A program made the position numbers and the translations under genes. This document shows positions 45,243 through 56,936 of a stretch of 64,000 nucleotides of DNA, piece by piece. The notes beneath the pieces were generated by a model. It had not been told where the DNA came from. It saw nothing but the letters and a program-made list of their open reading frames with translations, and searched no databases. Position 1 is the first letter of the stretch; every line of letters starts with the position of its first letter. Source of the DNA: Helianthus annuus (lineage: Eukaryota > Streptophyta > Magnoliopsida > Asterales > Asteraceae); NCBI RefSeq assembly GCF_002127325.2, contig NC_035435.2:119515464-119579463 (forward strand). The letters run 5' to 3'.

Positions 45243-48200
45243 CTAAACTAAAACTAAGGATAGTTCCGCGGAATGCCTCCGTGGTGCGCCACCCTCCTTA
45301 TCGTGTGGTTCTGGCTCATCTTCAATTAGGGGGTCGTCATTGCCGATTGGATATTTCATTGATCGTTCAAGATCGACACATCTTTTGAAGGCCCCTAATT
45401 GAATGGATAGATTATTGTACTTCCGGTTTTTCAAGGGTTCGTGAGTTTTTACAAAAGGTCGTCCCAACACTAGAGGAGCGTCATCAAGGATGACAAAGTC
45501 GGTTGTGATTACCATTTGATTTGTTTGGACCAAGACGTCCTCAACTATACCGATTGATTTTATTATTTTCCGATTAGATAGAAAAATGGGTATTTGAAGT
45601 GGAGAAAAATCACTAATACTTAATTTTTCGAAAATGTAATTAGGCATTATGTTAACACAAAGATCTTTATCAATCGTGATATTACTAATAAAGGAATTTT
45701 GAAAAAAACATGGAACCGGTGTAATGTTGATTTCAAAAGGGTCTTCTTTTATTAGTGAAGTTTGATCATTAGTTAACTTAACGCTTACCGTTTTGTCAAT
45801 TTTTGTGCTAGTGTTTAACTCTTTTAAAAACTTAGCATGAGTGGGTACTAAACAATGATTTTCAAAAGAAGGTGACAAGAGATTAATTTCTTCAAAATTA
45901 AACTCTTCTTGAATTTTAACGTTATCGGCCTCACCTCTTTCGTTGTTTAACTCATGTGTCGGTTTTTCACTTATTTGTTCTTCCATTTTTAACTCTTCAA
46001 CTATCTTTTCTTTATTTAACTCTTCTCTTGCGCGGGACTCCTGTTCCCTTGCGCGAGATCCTTTTATGTATCGCTCGATAGTTTTAAGTTTTTCTATTAT
46101 CCTATCGGTCACTTCGGCAATAGAGAAAGGATCGGGATCCTCAAAGCTTGAATCCGGTTGTTCGATCCTTGGTTCCTCATAGTACTCATATGAAGTAGAT
46201 GGTTCATACCATTGTTCTTCATTGTAAGTATATGATGGATTAGGGTCGTAATTTTGTTCTTCATAGTACTCATATGAGGTGGGTTGTTCACGCCATGGTT
46301 CCTCATAATAAGAGTATGAAGGTGGTGGCTCATATCTTGATTCCTCAAAGTATGAGTATAAAGGCTCATACATTGGTTCATCAAAATATGAGTATGAGGG
46401 AGAAGGTTCATGTCACACCCCAACCAATGGCGGAAACATCGGGATGAGACGAACAAATTGCTCAAAACAACATAACACTAATTGTGACAATATGAATTAA
46501 ATCATTTTATTAAAACTAGAAAAGTAGTACAAAGTCTCAAATATTCAAACATAAATCCAAACATTAATTAATTGCTAAAATGGGTTTCTAAGTTCATCCT
46601 AGCTTGTTTTCTTGATCATTGCGTCTATCAACCTGCAACATGTATTAAAATAATGTCAACAAAAGAATGTTGGCGAGTATACAAGTTTGAATACATAGCA
46701 TAATAGTTTAAGCGTTTAAAAACTCATATCCAACATGAACATTACAAAAATAGATTCAGCCATGCTAGTTCATGCAGTCCAAGTGATAGCCCAAGTTTCC
46801 AATGCGTTAAAGTGCCTGTCCCAAAGTTTAACGGGAGGTTATATGTCTCATCCTAACAATACCCCAAAAACTAACGGGGAGGTGCATTACCCCTATAGCG
46901 CTACTATTGTTAAGGCGGAACTACACACAGGGATTAAACGTTCACATAGCATAAAAGTCTCAAGTATCACAAGTTTCATGTTTCATGTTTAAATGGATAG
47001 AGTATGTTTCAAATAAGTTTCAAGTGTCAAGTGTCGTATGTTTTTGATATAGAATACATATTGCATCCCAAAAGTGTTTAAAACAAAAAGGGATCAAGTA
47101 TACTCACCGTGGTTGCGCTTGGAGATTCCTTGTGAAATAACACACGAGTAAAAGATTGGGAAATCCAAGAGAACGAAATGGTTATCCTAAGTAATTAAAA
47201 TAATACATAACGAACTCGTTAATAGTTGTAGATTAAATATAATTCCTAATGTTTAAGATTTACCATTTATTTAAATATTATAATATAGTTTAACTTATTA
47301 TATTAACATTCAATGTTAAAAGAAATTATAATAAAATGCATACAAAACCACTTAACCGAAAAGTTGTTTTGTAAAGTGATTTGTTTTGTACAAAACTTGT
47401 ACAGTAAGTCAATGTCATCATCTTTTGCTTTTGTTAAACCAAGGACAGAAGCAATACATGAACAAAACCCAATGTTCTTAATTTTTCTTAACATAGCAGA
47501 CATAAAACAAAGAGTATGAATTGTTGGGAACAAGGTATACCGAGCAGAAAGGAAGACCCATTGGTTCCAGCGACTTCGGGTTCCTCCAGCGGACTTGCAG
47601 GTTTTTCTCCGGCGGCTCCCAGTTGGTGAGGGAGATAGAGAAAAGGTTGGATTGTGTGAGGGTTGTCGAACAGGAACATGAACCAGAAAGAAACAACACA
47701 TTCACTGTTAGCGATACTTGTGTTAACCCACATCTGAAATGACTCGAAAAAGAAATAGAAAAGGGAATAGAAGATATACCGAACAAGATGTAACGATTTC
47801 GTTGCGATGACCGTAGATCTCCGGCGAGTTCCGACGAGGATTTCGATGTTGTCTTCGAATTAACAAAACCAAAGCGATAACCACCAACAAAACGTTGGTT
47901 CACGAGTTTCGTCAAAAAAAACTCTGACGACTTTTCTTGCTCCGGCGAGGTTTCACAGGTCTCTGGTATGTCTGGGATCTCCGGCGAGCTTCCGGTTGTG
48001 CGAAGTTATGCGGAAGGTATTGCGGAATTATGAGGGTGAACGAGAGAGAGGAGGAGAGGTGGCAGACGTGGGGGTTTTAAGGAATTTATTTTTGAAATGA
48101 GAGTGTAAAGGAGACAAGGTCTGGGCTGCATTCGTGATTAATACAATTTTATGGAAAGTTCCAAGGTTTAGTTTTGTGAGGAATCAAGATTTATTTAAAA

Positions 48201-48795
48201 TGTGAGAAACGAAAAGGCAGTGGAAGTTAATCATGAAGTGATGGCCTACAAATACTAACAGTCTCAAACTTTTATTTACTCTTAATGATATGGTTGTTTT
48301 AAGTTTTAATATGGACAATTGACCATCTCCCTTAAACTCAATTTAATAGCAATCAACTCATTAAATTATGTCATGACATAAAAATAAAATAATAATAATA
48401 ATTTGAAATTGCGAAAAGATTAATTAAATTAGTTAATTAACTAACTAAATAAATACCTTTATTGATAATTAGATAGAAAGCATAGAATCTCTCAATCGGT
48501 TAAATAAATTCGTGAAAATTTCTGAGGTTTCAAATGTTAGGATTCGGATTTTCAAAACGGGTCGGATTTTGGGAACCCACTTTGACGGATGTTACAGTTC
48601 ATACCTTTGGTCTTCATAGGATGTGTATGAAGTTGATGGCTCGTACCTGGGCTCCTCATAATAGTTGTATGAAGTGGATGGTTGAGATGAGTTGTAATAT
48701 TGAACTGAGTGCGGGTTACCACAATTAGTGCAATAGTCTCTCCAATAATCATCCTCCTCATAGGTGTAGTTGAAGCCTCCTGAGTATTAATCCAT
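45243..48795 (-). pseudogene. Gag-like Tyr-rich/protease-like ORF, right copy, split by a solo LTR
   Basis: The sense start ATG is at 48793-48795, but the third codon is TAA where the left copy has CAA. The frame then runs to 48602, is interrupted by the solo LTR (46411-48596), and resumes from 46410 to the stop at 45243. In order it encodes a CxxC stretch (CTNCGNPHS), about eight Tyr/Glu/Pro repeats (for example YEPSTSYEYYEEP), a charged helix (IIEKLKTIERYIKGSRAREQ), and a protease-like domain. The domain reads KDLCVNIMPNYIFEKL, IGIVEDVLVQTNQMVI, DFVILDDAPLVLGRPFVKT. This matches Athila/Tat proteases except that the D-L-G-A-S loop is D-L-C. About 450 codons without the LTR. No pol domains follow. 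Confidence 0.8.
46411..48596 (-). mobile_element. Solo LTR, Ty3/gypsy-like, 2.19 kb
   Basis: On the plus strand it starts TGTCACACCCCAACC and ends GGATGTTACA, with GTTCA on both sides (46406-46410, 48597-48601). The intact host sequence is visible in the left copy at about 30189-30203 (GAAGGTTCATACC), which confirms the insertion. The 46411 end matches the inverted 3' end of the solo LTR at 2163-4592, including CCAATGGCGGAAACATCGGG. The far ends differ, so they are related subfamilies. Confidence 0.9.
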
Positions 48796-49157
48796 AAGAA
48801 TCACTCAGCAGACCACAACAGAGTCTCGGGACCAGAAAACAGAAATTAAAACGGAAACAGAGACTGGACACGGCCCCGTGTTCAGGGTTTGTATCTGGGC
48901 GTTTGAATAAAAGTTACTGGTCTTGTTGAGCACGGGGGCGTGTTCAGTGAGCACGACCCCGTGTTTAGACTCTGTATCTGGGTGTTTTTTAGAAAAATGT
49001 GCAGCACGACCCCGTGTTCAGGCTACTGTAAATGCAAACGGAACTAAAATGCAGACAAATGTGTGCGCGTTTTGAAAAAAGTTTTGAAAAACTGATTAGG
49101 CCGTCGATTTTAAGCTTTCTTAAAATCCTTGTGTCCCCGGCAACGGCGCCAAAAACT
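48796..49157 (-). other. Leader of the tandem element, right copy, with tRNA-Asp primer site
   Basis: CACGGCCCCGTGTTCAG-type motifs occupy 48860-49020. The primer site CCCCGGCAACGGCGCCA is at 49135-49151, seven bases from the right LTR. Compared with the left copy, one motif pair is missing. Confidence 0.8.
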
Positions 49158-50905
49158 TGATGTGCGTTAGGTGTAATATATTTTAGGTGTATATTTTAAG
49201 CCTTTTTTACACTTTTTAGCCAAGTTTTAAATTTATAAAACACGATATTTACTAACAGTAAACACACATATGGGCAAGTGCACCCATCGTGGACGTAGTA
49301 TAGTGTTGGTAAGATACCAAGGTCGTCCAAGGACACAAGAGCTTTTAGTACCGGTTTTTCCTCAACATCTAATCAAATCAAAAAAGTTAGAAAAAAGGTT
49401 TTTAAACTAGAAAAATAAAACTAACTAAAATGCTGAAAAGTAAAATAAAAGTAAAAACAGATAGACAAGATGAATCACTTGGATCCGACTCGTGTGTAGT
49501 GTAACCTTTGATTATTTTCGCATTTTTGCACTTGTTTAAGAGATTATCTTAGTTATTGTAGTAGGCCCCTGTTTTGAAGGCGACGTTACCCTCAACCCAG
49601 TAGTTTGAGTCAGCAAGGATACAATCCTAAAAGGTCGGATTATAGAAAGATAATTAATTAAGTTATTAATGCATAATGTGGTAGGCCCCTCTTTTGAAAG
49701 CGACATTACCCTCAATTAAGTAGTCTGAGTCAGCAGGGATACAGTCCTAAGTAGTCGGGTTAAAGTTTTAAAAGTAGTTTAACTTATGAGGGGATCAAAG
49801 AGTTTGGACCCCCGCCATCCAATACCGGTGGGTATTGAAGGAGGTCCTACTAAATTTGACCCAGGTCCTTTGCAGGATCTATACACTGAACAATGGCAAG
49901 ACTCTTACCAAACCGTTCCCTTAACCCCCGACCAGGTAGCCAACATACCTTCATATAGACCGTGGAGATATGAATGGTGAAAATCTTTTATTTTATATAG
50001 ACAGTAAAATAATGCCAAGACACCACGGACAAACGATAATGAAGAATCTTTTATTTTATATAGACAGTAAAATAATGCAGGATCTATACATAACCAAATA
50101 AAAAGAGCCAAAGATTAAAAACAAAAAGTATTACACTAAACACTTGTCTTCACCAAGTGATGTAAGAGACTTAGGCAAACATGGCCTTTGATTGTCAAGA
50201 ACTCTTACGATCAATCTTGGATCCCGAGACGACTCACACACTCTATGATGGACAATGGATGATGGTGGTGGATGATGGTGTTGTGATGGTGGTGGGTGGT
50301 GGGTGAAGTGTGAGAGACGTGGTGTGCCAAGGGATGAGTTGCAAGAGCTCCAAGCACTCCTATTTATAGGCTGAACAGAAGCTCGGGCACGGCCCCGTGT
50401 CCATCCTCCTCTCTTTCTTCATTAAATGCAGTTTGTCTGCATTAGTTGACCACGCCCCCGTGTCCCCTAAGCACGACCCCGTGTGCAGAAGCATATTTGT
50501 ACTATCAAGATTTGCCTGGATTTCGCGAATCTTATAGTCGACCACGGCCCCATGTCCGCTGAGCACGGCCCCGTGGTGGGCAATGGAAGCTTCTACCACT
50601 TTGTCTTTTCTGCTGACCCTTGGGCACAACCTCGTGCTCATTGAGCACGGGGCGTGTTCAGCCCTCTGTTTCCTTGTTTTGCTTGGGAAGATGCTGTCGG
50701 GGGGTCGGGCATGCCACGTTTGTTTCCTTTTCTTGTATTTTTGTTAGATTTAGTTGTCTTTTTGCTTCTTTTGTTCATATGAGCTCATTTCATCCTGAAA
50801 ATACAAAAGGAAGACAAAAGCACACTTTTTCCAACATTAGTACTAAAAAGGGTTAGTTTTATGCCACAATTGATATAATTTATATGTTGCATTTTGTGCA
50901 CATCA
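49158..50905 (-). repeat. Right (5') LTR of the tandem complex, 1748 bp
   Basis: The only uninterrupted LTR of the three. Read from 50905, the U3 region holds paired CACGGCCCCGTG-type motifs (50660 to 50390), then a TATA box (complement of TATTTATAGG, 50361-50370). A local duplication of TTTTATTTTATATAGACAG (about 49986 and 50048) distinguishes it from the middle LTR. Its plus (antisense) strand carries the 64-codon frame described separately. Confidence 0.88.
49786..49980 (+). other. Conserved 64-codon antisense frame in the LTR
   Basis: The same plus-strand frame (MRGSKSLDPRHPIPVGIEGG...) is present in all three LTRs: 27906-28100, 42407-42600 (shifted near its end by a one-base loss) and 49786-49980. 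It is antisense to the element. I see only a few amino-acid differences among copies. No family is recognised and no promoter or splice context is evident, so a coding role is unproven. Confidence 0.35.
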
Positions 50906-50910
50906 GCCTC

Positions 50911-51278
50911 CACTAATGCCTACTCCCCTCTCCACCGCCCACGGTTGTGGCGAGGTTAATGGAGAGGGGGTCGTAGTAGCTGGATGTCTTACCTCGATAT
51001 TTCCACATAATTCGGTGGGCCCGGTATCATCAAAGACAATTAAACACAGTTATAGTACAGCGAAAGTCTTGGAAGGATATTACTATTAAAAACCGAATGT
51101 TCAAAATTCAAAGTAATAAATATACAGACGGTTGTAGAAACAAATCCACATGCGGATCTTAAATAAAATACAAAATAATGTTTAACAGACTTTAAGGTAT
51201 CTTAAGGACTTGCAAGATCCTCTATTTACACCAAGTAGCTCCCAGCCTATTTGCGTGTAGTACCTGTCACTTAGTCTT
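50911..51278. other. Right flank of the tandem complex
   Basis: This is the pre-insertion host sequence, continuing from the CACC/CGCC-rich stretch left of 27275. I see no gene or clear element. Confidence 0.5.
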
Positions 51279-51517
51279 TTGAAAATAGGGAAAATGTCAC
51301 ACAAATGTAACCAAGTTTGTCAATTGTTTTAATTAAGTCACCAGAACTTTTTTTGTCTCTTTAAAATAACTAAACTTTAATTTGATGTTCTAATATTATG
51401 TAATTACCAGGTCATCAGGTTACCACCTTTTTCTTTTGTTTTTTTGTTTTCTTTTAATGCTTAATTGGATTGGATTATATTTAGATTAATTGGTTCTAAT
51501 AATATACTTAGATTATA

Positions 51518-52000
51518 CTAGTGGGGAACCCGCGCATTGCGGCGGTGTCGAAAATTTTCCATAATTTCTCATGCGTTTCATTTTATGTTGGTTATGAATC
51601 ACTTACAAGACTAATAATCTTGTACAAATAAGTGAGTAAAGCATCAAATTGAAATGAAAAAAGATTGGTCTTGACTTTACATGTTTCTAAGTCATTAAGA
51701 TTAGTATCCATGTTATCCCCTGTTTCTACATTTCACATATAATTTCTAACTTTTAAAATTGCATATAGAAAGTGTTGCAACCATGATGTGATGAAGGACC
51801 AATAAACATAACTCTTGATGGTAAGTTGAAGGTTTGACGGTACATGATCTAAATGTTCCAGGTTTTTTTTCGGGTTTTTTGGGTCGGGTTATTCGGGTTT
51901 GGGGTTTTCGGGTATTCTCTAATTCGGGTTCGGGTGACTTCGACCTCGGGCCGGGTTTTGGGTTTCGGATAAAAACGAACAGCCCTACTCCTGGGTAATT
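51518..52000 (-). mobile_element. Helitron 3' end (reverse) and hAT-like repeat
   Basis: ACTAGTGGGGAACCCGCGCA at 51517-51536 is the complement of a Helitron terminus: a GC-rich hairpin, then CTAG and host T. The 5' end was not located. At 51860-51990 a GGGTTTCGGGT-rich segment ending AACAGCCCTA resembles a hAT MITE. Confidence 0.5.
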
Positions 52001-52641
52001 GTCAGCATGCGTAGTTTTTAACGGGTCATTCTAAGCCAAATTAAAACATTTTTTTAGTTGAAAACAGGTTAAAATGAGCAACTACTTAAAATGGGTAAGG
52101 GTGTTAGAATGAACATTGCTTCTAATACAGTTCTACAGCTGTCATTAATTCTTTTCTTTTCACAGTGCGCCCAAGCTCATGTCTCAAATCACATATGGGT
52201 GTGCTAATTGGTTTCTACTCTATGTCACTAATTCCTAGCCTCATCTAAGCCATAACAATTGCACCCTTTTATTGAAATGTAATTTTGAAAATAAAAGATC
52301 ATACCTTTTTTATGTATTTCAAGAGCAAGAAGCCAAATCAAGTGAGTCATAAGTTTGAATTGATGAAACAGAACAGGAACTAACATCACAGTAGGAATAT
52401 GGTTTTACCTCAAAAAGAAAAGATTTCAACTGAGCTGGAAGTAGAGTTAGCACAAAAACATCTATCTGTATAGTAGAGCTAGAGAGAGAAAACAAGGGAC
52501 AATTGCATCACCAAACTTTCAAGAGCATGAATCGAAGGAGCAAGCAATGGCATATAGACAAGTTAGTTCAGTCTGTTAAGCTCGTTATGTATTTTATAAA
52601 ATTATAATAGTTAACTTAAAGGTTTGGGTGTGTGTATATAC

Positions 52642-53210
52642 CTTCCCGCGTCACTGGTTTATAATCCGAAACGCACCCAAGCTCCTCGACAGACGTGTTG
52701 ACCATCTTAGACATGCTTTGGCCGCTCATTGACTGACTTGACTGAGACCCAATCATCTCTTGTATACATGAGAAAACAAGAATGTTGTTTAAGTTGCTCT
52801 TAGAGTTGAATGCGCAAGTATTTTGATCCTTTACCTCAAATGTTCGTTATAATACGTGTCACCCTTTAAGGTTTTTAAAGAACCGGTATCAATTGCTAGC
52901 TCTTCTTAAGAAGGTTAATACACGTAATCAGCCACTAATGCAGCTCCAACTGCAACCGAACTCTATGCAGATGCCCATGCATCCGTGTAAACATGCTCTA
53001 AACCACCACCATTGCTGCCTTTTTTGATTTCTAGTCATTGCCGAGTAATCCAAATGCAACTTTAACCCCCATTAAAATGTTATATAACTATATATTCGTC
53101 TTGAATCATTTTACTGCAGGAAGTATAACTCTAGCAGCTCTTAGAATATCCTCTTCTTTAAGCTTTAGTTCTCTCTTGCTTTCAATCCCATTCCTGCAAG
53201 TTTGTGACTC
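52642..53210 (-). pseudogene. Exon-like blocks of an unidentified host gene
   Basis: One block (52642-52758) reads MIGSQSSQSMSGQSMSKM, then VNTSVEELGCVSDYKPVTRE. It is bounded by ACAAG before it and GGGAAG|GTATATAC after it, good plant splice signals. A second (about 52930-53035) reads GGLEHVYTDAWASA, a stop, then SSVAVGAALVADY. A third (about 53120-53200) reads KEEDILRAARVILPAVK. All are on the minus strand in consistent order (third, second, first). The stop in the second block suggests decay. I cannot name the parent gene. The pyrimidine/GA-rich 54100-54250 region may be its 5' leader. Confidence 0.5.
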
Positions 53211-53939
53211 CAAAGGTTACTAAAGAACAGATTATTATCCATCAATTTTAAAGATTCTGATAGTAAACTATTTTTCTAACCTTTGCGCAATCATGTTGGA
53301 GATGAACAAAACACACAAACAGAGAAGACCCAATTGAGATACCAAAGCAACCATGCTGAAAACAAAGATAAAACACTTTAGTTCGGGTTTATTGTAACAT
53401 CTTCAGTGTATTCCTATATAAAGTTGATCAATAATGTACAATATATTATGCGGTTTTCATTATTCTGTACCCTTGATAAAACTGAAATTTTGTAAGAACC
53501 AAAAGAGGCGTAAGAGGATGAATTACCTGAAGCTAACACCGGTTGTGAAACAGGATGACAGGATACAAAGTCACCCAAACCCGAATCAAAGTGTTGATTT
53601 TGCCACATCATTCCACATGATCAGATCATTAACCAGCATCTATAATATCTCCCTCCCTCAGTCAACATACCTGCACCGTCATCACAAAAAAGAAGGAAAA
53701 AGATATTAAGGAAAGGTCTGAAAGAGAAGACATTAGGGCCAATTTCCCTGCAATTTTAGTGTGTCTTAGCACCAATTCCCTTACACTACTCCTTACCCTA
53801 CTTCCCAAATTACACCCACCTGTTTAGAAATAACCCTAATCCATAAAATAACAATCAATTATAAATCAATTTTGCATAAAATAAATCCACTAAAAACAAT
53901 TTGCTCAAAAATTACACTTGCAGACATACATACATATAA

Positions 53940-55140
53940 CCAAATTGAATCTGGCCCGCCAGATTAAGGAAGTTAAGAGCCCTAACCCCAATTGTAGAAC
54001 AATTCCAGATCAATTATCATAATTCTAAGCAATATTAATTCGGAAACAGCGATCAAAAATAGCAACCTGCTGACTGCAATCGGAGCACCCACAATCCCGG
54101 CAGAGGCAGGCGGTGGTGGTTCGTTGGTTCGCACCGAGAGCAAAGCAGAAAGGCTATGTAGTGTGTATGGGATTGGAGAGGTTAGGGGAAGATGAAGTGA
54201 AGCGGGCGTCTCTTTACTTTTTGTTGGAGAGGCTTAAATGATGGAATTCAGTTATTCAATTATGGTGATGGTGAAAGACGAGCAGAGTTGGGATACTTTT
54301 GATTGATGAAGATAGTAAGGGTAGAGATGGAACATAATGGTAAAAATATAGGTCCTTAAACTTAACTCTTTATCTCCCATCTTAAAATTTTTAAGGAAAT
54401 TACTTATTTGTACATGGGAAATGCTTATATATAGTATATAAATTAATAGAAATGCATCTTAAATAATCCCTTTAAACCCTCACAACCTACTGGCCAACAT
54501 TTCAGAACCCCGATCACCACACCGGTAGACCCTTCGACTACCTCCTAACACAACCATGGCCCTCCGGCGACCGACGACTGACCCTCCGAGGCTCCGGCGA
54601 CCGACCAAACCTTCGATGATGACCAACAACTTTCGATGATGACGACCATATATGGTTTCTTTCTTCGGAATCCCAGATTAGTGTGTTTTTTTAGATTGCT
54701 TTTTGCGTTTTGGTTGAATCGAATGGTATTGTATGACAAATAATTGGAAGGATTGTAGATCCGTAGTTGAATGTTCTGTGCAATTTTGTATCTGTTTGCT
54801 AATGCTTAATCAATGTATTGTTATTTCATCATCTTCTACGTTTGTATCCCCTGTTTTGAAGATATCATTTTTTTCAGAACTAGTAACAGTAAGAAGTAGA
54901 ACTAAAGAGTCCCAATTGACTTCAAATTTACTAAAAATATAGGAAATTTATTATTAACTTATGTTTTTTTAGTATAAATCACTACAAATACAAACTAAAA
55001 AAATAGCTTTACGATTAAAAAATATATGTTTTTTCAATCTTAATATAAAAATCCTTATTTAGTAAATTTTAGAATAAATATATGATTTTTTATACTTTTT
55101 TTAGTTTCAAAATACATGTCATTATATATATTTTCCACAT
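53940..55140. other. Right half of the Mutator-like element, no clear gene
   Basis: This contains a GGTGGTGGT-rich, leader-like segment near 54100-54250, a CCGGCGACCGAC repeat near 54560-54610 and AT-rich DNA. No protein family is recognised. Confidence 0.4.
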
Positions 55141-55334
55141 AATATTAAAAATTTTAAAAAGTTAATGAAACCTGACACATCATCATTGGTAACCCAATAA
55201 CATTATAATTACATAATATTAATACAACAAATGAAACTTCAGTGACTTTAAAGAGATAAAAAAAAGTTTCAGTGACTTAATTAGAACACTTCATAAACTT
55301 GGTTACATTTTTGCAAAGTTACCCCTTGAAAATA

Positions 55335-56936
55335 CATCAATTTACACTGGTAAATACAATTAACTGACTCATTTGAAAATGTTTAAGAAAATTGGTTTAA
55401 GTGCACAAGGCACGAAAAATTCTTTTATAACTTGGGACAATTACATTTATAATCTTGTATACAGATTTACATGTTTGTCACACATATGGGGTCCAATATA
55501 GAAGCCGAAACATGATTAATCGACACACCACTTTTATAAACCCATAAAGGAGTTATCCCTAACTTGTGGGTAATTTAAATTTTAGCATTTATATTTGTCA
55601 GGTGTACGCCTACACCCCGTGCATAGGTCTTGGCCATTTGCAATTAAATGAGTCGAGTATATCCAGGACACGGTCACGTTAACCCCCAATGTTTATGTTA
55701 TCAAACAATACGGATTAAAACGGGTTATGCGGATTTGTTAGTCACAATACGACCAAGTGATCCCATACCCGACCAAGCGGTAATAATTTACCGTACCCAA
55801 GCCTGTATAAGGGAAAATAAGTTAAAAGTATTTACCTGGGTTTTAACTTTGATTATATAACCAAGAGTTAAACAAATCAGTCGTATAATATACTTAGACT
55901 TGCGAATGTAGTTTTTACTAGGGCTTCCTAGTCTGGAATGAAGGTAATATTAACCTATTAAAATACTCACGAGTCTTATTTAAGTCGTAGACTTAGACCG
56001 GTTAACTTAAAGAACGATTTACGATACGATACGCTAGATTAAGCGATGACCGGAATGGAATGTAATTTAGACCCAACAAGTATGAAGACTTGTATAATAT
56101 GGGTAAACTAAATACATTTTGGATTTTGAAGTTTAAATGATAAGGTCAAACCCGTTTCAGTTAATTTATGCAAACTAGTCACATAAACCAAACCGAACGT
56201 GTATAGGCATTAACGGGTAACCGGATGAGTCGTATACAAGTTCCATATATTATTATGCTTAAAATATGCTATGACATCAGTAGGATATCAACATGTATGC
56301 CCATAAAGGTTTTGAAACCGAATTAAGCCCCCTAAGGGCATTTTGGTCATTTTATGATTTATAAAAGGAGCTTGCATGTAAACTGAAGTTTTGGTCATAA
56401 ACATTCTGTAAAAATATTTAATTTAAGATATTATATCAGTAAGATATCAAACATATATGTGGTTTATGCTTTATGGCCAAACTATGCATCGTAGGGGCAT
56501 TATGGTCATTTCATAGATAGTTTTAAGGAGTTATTTGGGATTTTGAGTTCATGACTTATATCTACTGTAAAAATATTAAAAAAATGGTTTATAAAATCAG
56601 TAGGTAATTAGTCTTGGGTGCTAAGTATGGTTTAAAACCATACTATGCACCTAATTAGCGTAAAAGTCGGTAAATGACGTTAATTTCGAAGTTTAAGTAA
56701 TTATGAGGTTATGACTAGCTTTGAACAGACAAAATATTTTATTTCTCATAATATATCAGTAGTAAAAAGGTTTTGCATGTATATTATGTTTAAAACCCAA
56801 TTCATATGTAAAAAGGGTATTATCGTCATTTAATAACATAATACAAAAATATATGCATAAACTCAGTAAGTAATCTGACTTGAGATCCCAATTAATCCTA
56901 AATATGATATCATAACAGTAGGTAATTGTAACACCC
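55335..56936 (-). repeat. LTR/3' region of a gypsy-like element, with ~165-bp repeats
   Basis: Between about 56265 and 56930 a degenerate unit recurs roughly five times. Each unit has ATCAGTARGWAAT at its start, a GGTTTAAAACC-like middle and AAGGGCATTTTGGTCATTT at its end. A similar unit lies at about 60225-60290, beyond the nested LTR. That supports this being the left part of the minus-strand LTR whose start is at 61819. There is no coding. Confidence 0.5.

Larger units (their letters stand above)
27280..50905 (-). mobile_element. Tandem non-autonomous gypsy complex (three LTRs, two internals)
   Basis: The outer ends are TGATGTGCGTTAGG and TTTTGTGCACATCA, flanked by one 5-bp duplication, GCCTC (27275-27279 and 50906-50910). 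From right to left on the minus strand the order is LTR 49158-50905, tRNA-Asp primer site, internal 43547-49157, middle LTR 30809-43546, second primer site, internal about 28103-30808, and truncated LTR 27280-28102. The tRNA-Asp site and the TGTGGGGG-rich tracts fit the Athila/Tat side of Ty3/gypsy. No integrase, reverse transcriptase or RNase H is encoded, so it must depend on proteins from elsewhere. Three younger insertions interrupt it: a gypsy element, a Mutator-like element and a solo LTR. Confidence 0.85.
51288..55325. mobile_element. Mutator-like element with captured gene-like sequence
   Basis: The left segment from 51288 (AAATGTAACCAAGTTT, TTTTAATTAAGTCACC, ATATTATGTAATTA) is inverted near 55150-55325. 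TTGAAAATA flanks both sides (51279-51287, 55326-55334), an exact 9-bp duplication. The 4-kb interior lacks a recognisable transposase. Instead it holds a reversed Helitron end, a hAT-like GGGTTCGGGT repeat at 51860-51990, and exon-like blocks on the minus strand between 52640 and 54250. That composition fits a Pack-MULE-like element, though capture versus an old gene flanked by ends is not decided. Confidence 0.8.
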
